A DNA stretch of 64,000 nucleotides from Streptococcus suis (GTDB lineage Bacteria > Bacillota > Bacilli > Lactobacillales > Streptococcaceae): NCBI RefSeq assembly GCF_902702775.1, contig NZ_LR738724.1, forward strand, positions 2,046,001-2,110,000. Reading direction: 5' to 3'. How positions within the stretch are numbered: position 1 is the stretch's first letter; the number at the start of each line of letters is the position of its first letter. Below, one piece after another: positions 46,236 through 52,274 of the stretch. The position numbers were made by a program, and so were the translations under genes. Below the pieces are notes generated by a model. The model was not told the DNA's origin, did not search any database, and worked only from the letters and a program-made list of their open reading frames with translations.

Positions 46236-47189
46236 CTAGCCTCCAATCACACCTGAGCGGTCAGCGGTTTTCTTGAAGACGCAGCAATTCCACTCGCCCT
46301 GAATCATGTGGGTCTCAAGGAAGAAGCCCGCCGCCTCCGCAGATGCTCGCACCATGTCCCACTTGTCCGCGATGATACCGCTCATAATCAAGTAGCCCTC
46401 GTCCTTGACCAGACGGTAGGCATCCTCGGTCAGATGGATGAGAATGTCCGCCAAGATGTTAGCAACGATGACTTCTGCTTTAATGTCAACGCCACGAAGT
46501 AGATCGCCTGCCGCGACATGGATGTTGCTAGTATGGGCGTTGAGGTCAATGTTTTCCTGGGCCACACGCACCGCCACTTCATCCAAGTCATAGGCGTAAA
46601 TCTCCTTAGCACCCAAGAGAGAGCTGGCAATGGAGAGGACGCCTGAGCCTGTGCCGACGTCAATGACCGTTTCGCCACCACGTAGGACCTGCTCCAAGGC
46701 AAAGAGGCTCATCTTGGTCGTCGGGTGGGTGCCCGTACCGAAAGCCATGCCTGGGTCCAGGCGGATAATCTTCTCACCAGCAGTCGCCTCATAGTCGGTC
46801 CAAGACGGCACAATGGTCAAATCGTGGGTAATGCGGGCTGGCTCATAGTATTTCTTCCAGTTGTCCACCCAGTCTTCCTCCGCCAGTTCCTGACTTTCTA
46901 GGCTGACCTGACCCGTTTCCAAGCCAAAGCCTGTCAAATCCGCCAAGCGGGTCGCCAAGTCTGCCTTAACTTCCTCAATATCCACAGTATCAGGATAGTA
47001 AGCCGTAATCGCAATCATATCCGACTGCTCCACCTCGGGATAAAGTTCACCAAAACGGTCCTCCTGTCCCACATAGTCAGCCGAGTCGCTAATGGCCACC
47101 CCCTGACTGCCCGTTTCAATCATCAGATTTGAAACTGCTTCTTCTGCATCACGATGCACGTGAATCGTTAATTCTTGCCATGAGTTCAT
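46236..47189 (-). CDS. prmA: ribosomal protein L11 methyltransferase
   Basis: Trimethylates ribosomal protein L11. The 317-residue length is typical. The N-terminal substrate-binding domain ([20 protein letters not shown]) is joined to a Rossmann methyltransferase domain with motif [21 protein letters not shown] and post-[17 protein letters not shown], and [14 protein letters not shown]. It heads the operon prmA-rsmE-DUF554; its promoter (-35 TTGTAA 47255-47260, 17-bp spacer, -10 TACAAT 47232-47237) lies upstream. Confidence 0.96.
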   Translation of the reverse strand: MNSWQELTIHVHRDAEEAVSNLMIETGSQGVAISDSADYVGQEDRFGELYPEVEQSDMIAITAYYPDTVDIEEVKADLATRLADLTGFGLETGQVSLESQELAEEDWVDNWKKYYEPARITHDLTIVPSWTDYEATAGEKIIRLDPGMAFGTGTHPTTKMSLFALEQVLRGGETVIDVGTGSGVLSIASSLLGAKEIYAYDLDEVAVRVAQENIDLNAHTSNIHVAAGDLLRGVDIKAEVIVANILADILIHLTEDAYRLVKDEGYLIMSGIIADKWDMVRASAEAAGFFLETHMIQGEWNCCVFKKTADRSGVIGG

Positions 47190-47231
47190 GTTTGTTGTTC
47201 CTTTTCTTTTCTATGCGTCAATCACTGTATT

Positions 47232-47260
47232 ATTGTACCGATTTCTAGCCTTTTTTACAA
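47232..47260 (-). promoter_or_regulatory. prmA promoter
   Basis: TTGTAA (-35) and TACAAT (-10) with a 17-bp spacer on the minus strand, 43 bp upstream of the prmA ATG. Confidence 0.6.
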
Positions 47261-47383
47261 GTTAATGTTACGCAATGGAGCCCTAATAATACTTTTTCGA
47301 AAATTTTCTAATCGCACTGCGAATAAACATGTGTAGGAAAGTTTGAGACGGTGGTTCCAAGTTTCTGAACGGAGGTGATGCCC

Positions 47384-47440
47384 ATGAAAGTGGACAGCAA
47401 ATCTGCTAGAAAGGCTAGCCCATGCCAGATGGTAAGTTAA
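47384..47440 (+). CDS. 18-codon leader-like ORF after a strong Shine-Dalgarno
   Basis: The near-perfect GGAGGTGATG (47371-47380) precedes an ATG at 47384 that opens only 18 codons, ending at 47440 inside the first long hairpin (47424-47454). GGAGGTG ribosome binding sites are common in type I toxin genes. It may be the interrupted start of a toxin, or a leader peptide. Its reading frame differs from that of the downstream hydrophobic peptide. Confidence 0.35.
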   Translation: MKVDSKSARKASPCQMVS

Positions 47441-47530
47441 CTTACTCATCTGGCAACGACAAATCCTATAAGATTTGTCTAGGGCTCGCACTAGCTCGAG
47501 TTTTGAAAAATATCGTTTCAAAACTCGAGC
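47405..47530 (+). repeat. chain of four consecutive hairpins
   Basis: In order: GCTAG / CTAGC (47405-47419); 47424-47454, containing the 14-bp palindrome GTAAGTTAACTTAC flanked by GCCAGATG / CATCTGGC; GACAAATC / GATTTGTC (47458-47479); and a perfect 15-bp stem (arms 47494-47508 and 47516-47530). They are nearly contiguous, so the RNA from this stretch must be heavily folded. No T-run follows any of them. Confidence 0.85.
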
Positions 47531-47625
47531 GTCGGAGATCTCTGGATTTATATTTATCAAGTCTACTTGTTGAAATACTGAGCTTGATAATCGTCATCAT
47601 TTTAGCTATTCGAGATAAAAAATAA
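47422..47625 (+). CDS. ORF ending in a type I toxin-like hydrophobic peptide
   Basis: Sixty-seven codons from the ATG at 47422, but only the last 27 or so (LDLYLSSLLVEILSLIIVIILAIRDKK in part: a single membrane helix followed by RDKK) look like protein. Those 27 residues have the size and layout of BsrG/TxpA or holin-like type I toxins. The N-terminal 40 codons lie over the hairpin chain and have no ribosome binding site at 47422. The stop codon sits in the terminator stem at 47621-47661. Whether this is a live toxin, a toxin split by a 158-bp hairpin insertion, or a longer peptide is unknown. Confidence 0.35.
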   Translation: MPDGKLTYSSGNDKSYKICLGLALARVLKNIVSKLERRRSLDLYLSSLLVEILSLIIVIILAIRDKK

Positions 47626-47730
47626 CCGTCAGCAAACTTTGACACAGTTCTGACGGTTATTTAATCTAACGAACTGAACCACCGTTTAGCGGTCCTACTG
47701 GGCGTTGAGCTGGAACTCAACGCCTTTTCT
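47615..47730 (-). ncRNA. putative antisense (antitoxin-like) RNA
   Basis: A near-consensus minus-strand promoter (-35 TTGACT 47760-47765, 17-bp spacer, -10 TATTAT 47737-47742) would start an RNA of about 115 nt. It begins with a stable hairpin (GGCGTTGAG / CTCAACGCC) and ends at a perfect 12-bp terminator (47621-47632/47650-47661) plus a T-run. It overlaps the 3' end of the plus-strand hydrophobic ORF, as antitoxin RNAs of the RatA/SR4 type do. It is not a match to a named RNA family that I can recall. Confidence 0.5.
47621..47661 (-). terminator. terminator of the antisense RNA
   Basis: A perfect 12-bp stem AATAACCGTCAG / CTGACGGTTATT with T-rich flanks on both strands. Confidence 0.8.
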
Positions 47731-47736
47731 ATTTTT
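47700..47736 (+). terminator. terminator of the plus-strand transcript
   Basis: GGCGTTGAG / CTCAACGCC with a 6-base loop, followed by TTTTCTATTTTT. It gives the plus-strand transcript a 3' end that overlaps the antisense RNA by about 115 nt. Confidence 0.75.
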
Positions 47737-47785
47737 ATAATAGCAAAAGTTTCGCCTGCAGTCAAGCAAGAGAGGAAACGGAATG

Positions 47786-48139
47786 TCAAATAGAATCTAT
47801 TACCCTCAATTCTATACCTACTGCACCATATTGTTCTAACTGTTCTCGCGAATAGTAAACTTCCATATCTTCTGGTTTCGCCTCTCTGATACTGCTTTGC
47901 GTATACCCACAAGATAATAAATCCAGTTCTTTGTATAACTGAGCAAAATTATCAAATATGTGAAGATCTAATACTTGCACCTCGATCGTTTGCGTCTGAT
48001 TCTCTGTACAATAAAAACGGATGCGATCTCCAATTTGTATATGCTTGCGCTTCTCATCGTAAAGTCGTAGCTCAATGGTCTTCTGACCAGACTTCATCAT
48101 TTCAAACGGTTTTGGAGCCAGTAACATTTCATGAACCAT
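47786..48139 (-). CDS. ASCH-domain protein
   Basis: A 117-residue protein with the ASCH fold pattern (MLLAPKPFEMMKSGQKTIELRLYDEKR; IGDRIRFYC), in which the GxKTIELR and IGDRIRF elements are diagnostic. ASCH domains are thought to bind RNA or modified nucleosides; the exact role is unknown. The ATG at 48139 is one base after the DUF3013 stop, with GAGG before it, so the two are coupled. A longer frame reaching back into DUF3013 is rejected. Confidence 0.8.
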   Translation of the reverse strand: MVHEMLLAPKPFEMMKSGQKTIELRLYDEKRKHIQIGDRIRFYCTENQTQTIEVQVLDLHIFDNFAQLYKELDLLSCGYTQSSIREAKPEDMEVYYSREQLEQYGAVGIELRVIDSI

Positions 48140-48140
48140 C

Positions 48141-48611
48141 TCAATACCTCGGATATGGGTAAAATTCCCCCTCCACCAATTCTGCTCTGCCTTTTTCAAA
48201 AGCCTCACCGTCCCAAGCAATCGCGAACTCTTGGGCTTCTGGGTCCGCCAAAAAGTCCATGAGGTCGTCTAAACCTTGGTCGGCGGTGTCCTTGAGAAAA
48301 CCTGCGAAGTAGGTCAGAAACTCTGCTGAAAAGCCCTTCTTGGCGTCAAATGGCAGAGCGACCAGGTAGTCTTCCGCATCAAAGCGGGACTTGTCCTGGT
48401 TGTAGAAAAGGACATACTCCTCCAAGACAATATCCTCCGCAGAAGCATTGCCTTCGTCGTCCACCGTTTCAACCCCAGCCGCGTTCTGTGCTTCCAAGAT
48501 AAAAGCCAACTCAACTGCGTGGTTTTTCTTGTCCCAGTTAAGCTCGTAATCGTAAGTAAAATGTTTGTCCAGTGCCGCTTCCAGCACATCTAAAAAGCCA
48601 TGTTTTGCCAT
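48141..48611 (-). CDS. DUF3013-family protein
   Basis: A 156-residue acidic cytoplasmic protein (MAKHGFLDVLEAALDKHFTY; YNQDKSRFDAEDYLVALPFD) resembling the DUF3013 family found in streptococci and lactococci. It has no catalytic motif. It is divergent from rarA with 73 bp between the two starts. Confidence 0.8.
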   Translation of the reverse strand: MAKHGFLDVLEAALDKHFTYDYELNWDKKNHAVELAFILEAQNAAGVETVDDEGNASAEDIVLEEYVLFYNQDKSRFDAEDYLVALPFDAKKGFSAEFLTYFAGFLKDTADQGLDDLMDFLADPEAQEFAIAWDGEAFEKGRAELVEGEFYPYPRY

Positions 48612-48684
48612 ATCAGACCTCTTTCGATTTTATGTTATAATAAGTGTACCATATTCAGCTAACAAAAGAAACGAAAGGAAGCCT

Positions 48685-49971
48685 ATGCCAGCCAATCTCG
48701 CCCTTCGTATGCGGCCCAAATCCATTGATGAAGTCATCGGTCAGGAACACCTGGTCGGTCCTGGAAAGATTATCCGCCGCATGATTGATGCCAATATGCT
48801 GTCGTCCATGATTCTCTACGGTCCGCCTGGGATTGGCAAAACCTCGATTGCGTCCGCCATTGCTGGTACGACCAAGTATGCCTTTCGGACCTTTAATGCC
48901 ACGACCGACAACCAAAAACGCCTGCAGGAAATCGCTGAAGAGGCCAAGTTTTCTGGCGGTCTGGTCCTCATGCTCGATGAAATCCACCGTCTCAACAAGA
49001 CCAAACAAGACTTCCTGCTTCCTCTCTTGGAAAATGGCAATATCATCATGATTGGGGCAACGACGGAAAATCCCTTCTTCTCAATTCTGCCTGCCATTCG
49101 CAGTCGAGTGCAGATTTTTGAATTACAACCTTTGCAAACCAGCCACATCCGACAGGCCTTGGAACTGGCTCTGACAGACAGTGAACGTGGTTTTGACTTC
49201 CCCATTACCATTGAGCCTGAGGCTCTGGATTTCCTAGCCAACGCCACCAACGGTGACCTACGTGCTGCTTACAATTCGCTAGAATTAGCTGTGCTTTCGA
49301 CCAAGGAAAGTGATGACGGTAGCCGCCACATTGATCTGGACGCCGTGGAAAATAGCCTGCAAAAGTCCTACATCAGCATGGACAAGAACGGCGATGCCCA
49401 CTACGACATCCTCTCGGCTCTGCAAAAATCCATTCGGGGTAGCGATGTCAATGCCAGCCTCCACTACGCCGCCCGTTTGATTGAGGCGGAAGACCTGCCT
49501 AGTCTGGCCCGTCGCTTGATGGTCATTGCCTACGAAGACATCGGCTTGGCCAATCCAGAGGCTCAGATTCATACGGTGACGGCCCTTGAAGCTGCCCAGA
49601 AAATCGGCTTTCCAGAAGCACGGATTTTGATTGCCAATGTGGTAGTCGATTTGGCTCTTTCTCCCAAGTCCAATTCTGCCTATCAGGCTATGGATGCAGC
49701 TCTGGCTGATTTGCGGAAAAACGGTCATCTGCCTATTCCAAATCACCTGCGGGACGGCCATTATGCTGGTAGTAAGGAGCTGGGAAATGCTATTGGCTAC
49801 CAGTATCCGCATGCCTATCCTGAAAAATGGGTGGACCAGCAATACCTGCCCGATAAGTTACTGAATGCGGACTACTTCACCGCCAACGACACCGGCAAAT
49901 ACGAGCGTGCCTTGGGTATGACCCAAGAAAAGATAAAAAATTTGAAAAAAAATAGACGCCAAAATCCTTGA
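48685..49971 (+). CDS. rarA: replication-associated recombination protein A
   Basis: A 428-residue AAA+ ATPase (RarA/MgsA/WRNIP1 family) that acts at stalled replication forks. It has PANLALRMRPKSIDEVIGQEHLVG at the N-terminus in two overlapping parts, Walker A YGPPGIGKTSIASAIAG, Walker B LMLDEIHRLN, sensor 1 GATTENPFFSI and the C-terminal tetramerisation domain (HYAARLIEAEDLPSLARRLM). The ATG at 48685 follows AAGGAAGCCT; a longer frame from 48565 overlaps the divergent gene and is rejected. Confidence 0.95.
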   Translation: MPANLALRMRPKSIDEVIGQEHLVGPGKIIRRMIDANMLSSMILYGPPGIGKTSIASAIAGTTKYAFRTFNATTDNQKRLQEIAEEAKFSGGLVLMLDEIHRLNKTKQDFLLPLLENGNIIMIGATTENPFFSILPAIRSRVQIFELQPLQTSHIRQALELALTDSERGFDFPITIEPEALDFLANATNGDLRAAYNSLELAVLSTKESDDGSRHIDLDAVENSLQKSYISMDKNGDAHYDILSALQKSIRGSDVNASLHYAARLIEAEDLPSLARRLMVIAYEDIGLANPEAQIHTVTALEAAQKIGFPEARILIANVVVDLALSPKSNSAYQAMDAALADLRKNGHLPIPNHLRDGHYAGSKELGNAIGYQYPHAYPEKWVDQQYLPDKLLNADYFTANDTGKYERALGMTQEKIKNLKKNRRQNP

Positions 49972-50064
49972 TAGAACTGGTTTTTTGGCACACACCCTTT
50001 GACACCGCTTACATTTTTGCCATTTTTCTCTTGATTTTTCAAAAAAAAGTGGTATTATTAAATC

Positions 50065-50262
50065 ATAAATAAGAACTGCTGTGGTATACGAATTCATACC
50101 TATGTGTTGACCGACTATTTTTGTATTACTAGGGAGACAAAGATCCTCTGACAGTATGCAAGCTGGCACACCCAGAAGCAACTAAGTTAGAAACGCGTCA
50201 CCCACCTGCTTTTAGCGTGCGGGATCAATACAATCCATGGATAACCGGTACCAATACAGCAT
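50065..50262 (+). ncRNA. ssrS: probable 6S RNA
   Basis: 6S RNA mimics an open promoter and sequesters sigma-A RNA polymerase. The transcript of about 195 nt runs from a promoter (TTGATT 50031-50036, 16-bp spacer, TATTAT 50053-50058) to a T-run at 50,250-50,262. Its ends pair (TGCTGTGGTA near 50,078 with TACC and ACAGCA near 50,245), leaving a long hairpin with a central open region, the 6S shape. The position between rarA and tRNA-Lys is, as I recall, the 6S locus in other streptococci. The exact ends are estimates, and I have not verified a covariance match. Confidence 0.65.
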
Positions 50263-50274
50263 TTTTATTTTTTA

Positions 50275-50347
50275 CCTTCCTTAGCTCAGCTGGCAGAGCA
50301 GCGGACTCTTAATCCGTGGGTCGTAGGTTCGATCCCTACAGGGAGGA
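50275..50347 (+). tRNA. tRNA-Lys(CTT)
   Basis: A 73-nt cloverleaf. The acceptor stem CCTTCCT / AGGGAGG has discriminator A. The D arm is GCTC-AGCTGGCA-GAGC, the anticodon stem GCGGA / TCCGT with loop CTCTTAA (anticodon CTT, lysine AAG), and the T arm GTAGGTTCGATCCCTAC. CCA is not encoded. It is a single tRNA, downstream of the 6S RNA gene. Confidence 0.95.
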
Positions 50348-50362
50348 TTGGTTGATATGAGG

Positions 50363-50386
50363 AAAGTCTTGTTTTATCAAGGCTTT
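50363..50386 (+). terminator. tRNA-Lys terminator
   Basis: AAAGTCTTG / CAAGGCTTT stem with a TTTTAT loop and a following T-run (one wobble pair). Confidence 0.75.
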
Positions 50387-50430
50387 TTCTCGTTTTATAG
50401 TGAATTTGGTCAAAATTTGGTCAAAAAGAA

Positions 50431-50450
50431 CCCTTTCACATTGTGAAGGG
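50431..50450 (-). terminator. nrdG operon terminator
   Basis: CCCTTCACA and TGTGAAAGGG on the minus strand form a tight hairpin followed by TTCTTTTTG, directly after the nrdG stop. Confidence 0.7.
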
Positions 50451-51008
50451 CTATTTTTTTAACTTATCCCACAGGACAACTCGTTTTTCCTGCAATGATT
50501 TCTGTACATCGATGATGCGTTGATTCGATGAGCCTCGAAATTGCAGCATAAGATTGCGCTTGGTACGGTCATAGCGGCCGTCAACTAGAATATCTAAATA
50601 GGATAGTAACTCTAACTTATCCGGAGTTTCTAACATCATTTCTTCCCATGTGTAGCCTGTCCAAGACCAAATGTCTTTTTCTGGCAGTTCTTTCCGAATT
50701 CGCTTTACGAGTGGGAGGACCGTGCCCGTATTCAGAAAAGGCTCGCCACCCAAGAGGGTTAGGCCCTGCACATAGGGCTGGGCCAAGTCTGCTAAAATGC
50801 GGTCTTCAAGCTCCTTGGTATAGGGAATCCCAGCTTTAAAAGACCAGGTTGCAACATTGTAGCAGCCCTCGCAGTGAAACAGACAGCCACTAACATATAG
50901 AGAGCAACGGACTCCTTCTCCATCCACAAAGTTAAAGGCTTTGTAGTCCATTATTCGCCCTTGGCTAAGTTCCTCGCTCTTCCATTCTTGTGGTTTAGGA
51001 TTATTCAT
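50451..51008 (-). CDS. nrdG: anaerobic ribonucleotide reductase activating protein
   Basis: A radical-SAM enzyme of 185 residues that installs the glycyl radical on NrdD. The CxxxCxxC cluster motif is in SLYVSGCLFHCEGCYNVATW, and the GGE motif in LTLLGGEPFLNTG. The N-terminus has MDYKAFNFVDGEGVRCSLYV. The ATG overlaps the stop of a short upstream reading frame (ATGA). It is in the cluster nrdD-small gene-(remnant)-GNAT-nrdG, the usual streptococcal arrangement. Confidence 0.95.
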   Translation of the reverse strand: MNNPKPQEWKSEELSQGRIMDYKAFNFVDGEGVRCSLYVSGCLFHCEGCYNVATWSFKAGIPYTKELEDRILADLAQPYVQGLTLLGGEPFLNTGTVLPLVKRIRKELPEKDIWSWTGYTWEEMMLETPDKLELLSYLDILVDGRYDRTKRNLMLQFRGSSNQRIIDVQKSLQEKRVVLWDKLKK

Positions 51009-51194
51009 TTCAAATACCTGAGCATAAGCAAATGAAATCTGATCGTTTGGATGAATTCCGTTTTACCAGTACACAGACTGTTTTTATCCATAAATGGTAC
51101 TTCCAATGCTTTAGCTCGGATTGATCCCAGCAAGCCTAGTGCAGAACCAATCTCAATTCCTTTCCTGTTTTGATTCAGTAGTTTGTCACTCCCA
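51005..51194 (-). other. spacer with an unrecognised short open frame
   Basis: An open frame of 66 codons (TTG start at 51205, inside the end of the GNAT gene) runs to 51005 and overlaps the nrdG start. It includes GIEIGSALGLLGSIRAKAL and lacks a ribosome binding site. No family was recognised. It could be a gene remnant or chance; there is no other feature in this gap. Confidence 0.25.
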
Positions 51195-51689
51195 TTAATC
51201 CTCAATCCAGTATCTTTCTACCCCGTCTCGAACATCTTCCAAAACGCCACCACAAGCCACAATCGTGCGGCGACTGGCTTGATTGTCTGCCGAGCAGGTC
51301 ACAAGGACTTTGGAAATATTTTTGGTTGCGGCTTCCTGCAAACCAAGTCGAAGTTGTTCCTTGGCATGGCCCTTTCCACGCTCGGTCGGACGAATGGAAT
51401 AGCCAATGTGACCGCCTTTATTAAGCAGGAAATCGTTGAGCCGTAGGCGTAGACTGAGAAAACCAAGGGCTCGACCTGTTTGGTCAAATGACACATATTG
51501 AATAGAAGGAACAAAACCGTCTGGCAGATTGAGACCTGCCTCATAATCTTGGTTTCTCAAAATCCAGTCTTCAAAGTCCACATCTTTGGAGATAAAGCCT
51601 CCGTCCATAGCAGAGCCTGCTGCTTCAAACTCGGCCAACATATCCAAAATCGTTTCCTTATCTGCCACAGTTGGTCTTCTTAGTTCCAT
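51195..51689 (-). CDS. GNAT-family acetyltransferase
   Basis: A 164-residue acetyltransferase: MELRRPTVADKETILDMLAEF at the start, then GGHIGYSIRPTERGKGHAKEQ with the acetyl-CoA loop, VLVTCSADNQASRRTIVACGG and VERYWIED at the end. The ATG at 51689 follows GGAGGCTAGA, whose TAG is the stop of the upstream metallophosphatase remnant, so it was translationally coupled to that gene. This GNAT is conserved beside nrdG in streptococci. Confidence 0.9.
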   Translation of the reverse strand: MELRRPTVADKETILDMLAEFEAAGSAMDGGFISKDVDFEDWILRNQDYEAGLNLPDGFVPSIQYVSFDQTGRALGFLSLRLRLNDFLLNKGGHIGYSIRPTERGKGHAKEQLRLGLQEAATKNISKVLVTCSADNQASRRTIVACGGVLEDVRDGVERYWIED

Positions 51690-51690
51690 T

Positions 51691-52046
51691 CTAGCCTCCA
51701 TATTGTCTTTTGAAAAATTCACTGATGATGTCTATATCCAGTCCCAAGTCCTGCACAATTTCTGCCTTGTGGAAATCATCATAGTTGTCCTTGCCGCTCC
51801 AGACAAAAGAGTTGGTCATAATCTGATAGACCTTATCTGGCTCGACTGCTCTGCCATTGACCATAAAACCCTCACCGTCTGGGACTATGCCCCACATCTG
51901 AGGGTCGAGACCTATCTGTAGCTCAGAATCCCCTTTTTCTCATTACCATCCCGAATATCCGCAATCAGTTGCGCCTTCTTAGGAAAATTCTCCATGTAGG
52001 AATGCATATCATTGGTATGGAGAATACTAATATCTGTATAGTCCAT
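51691..52046 (-). pseudogene. metallophosphatase/5'-nucleotidase remnant with internal deletion
   Basis: The 5' part begins at the ATG at 52046 and reads DISILHTNDMHSYMENFPKK, the canonical N-terminal metal-binding motif (HTNDMH) of 5'-nucleotidase-type phosphatases. It stops at 51912 after 44 codons. The 3' part, in another frame, reads ELQIGLDPQMWGIVPDGEGF and continues to VNGRAVEPDKVYQIMTNSF and SGKDNYDDF, the C-terminal nucleoside-binding domain, ending at 51691. A full gene would be about 440-480 codons, so roughly 350 codons are missing from the middle. It lies between the 44-codon gene and the GNAT gene. Confidence 0.8.
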
Positions 52047-52047
52047 G

Positions 52048-52182
52048 CTATTTTTTCTTGTTTTTTGCTTGTTTGAGCAATTCCTGCACACGCGCTTTTT
52101 TATCCTGCTTCACATTAGAATTCTTCTCATGATAGCGTGCCACCAGGGCCTTCCCCTTATCGTCTAATTGATATTTTCCCAT
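52048..52182 (-). CDS. small basic protein downstream of nrdD
   Basis: A 44-residue very basic protein (MGKYQLDDKGKALVARYHEK, then NSNVKQDKKARVQELLKQ and a KNKKK tail). GAGGAG lies upstream of the ATG at 52182. It resembles the conserved short gene found between nrdD and the GNAT gene in streptococci. The function is unknown. Its stop is one base from the ATG of the metallophosphatase remnant. Confidence 0.75.
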   Translation of the reverse strand: MGKYQLDDKGKALVARYHEKNSNVKQDKKARVQELLKQAKNKKK

Positions 52183-52224
52183 TGTTTTCTCCTCTTTTTT
52201 TATCTCTTGTTCGTTTATAATAAA

Positions 52225-52252
52225 CTTCCACAGCTAACTGGAACTGTGGAAG
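52225..52252 (-). other. hairpin between nrdD and the small gene
   Basis: A perfect 9-bp stem CTTCCACAG / CTGTGGAAG with a 10-base loop, followed by TTTATTATAAA on the minus strand. It is a weak terminator or processing site 23 bp past the nrdD stop. Confidence 0.55.
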
Positions 52253-52274
52253 CTCTACATAGTCTGTTTATTAC

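Noticed and set aside
47255-47560. 101-codon minus-strand frame in the toxin-like locus
   Set aside because: It overlaps the prmA promoter and hairpins, has no ribosome binding site and no recognisable motif; it arises from reading through palindromes.
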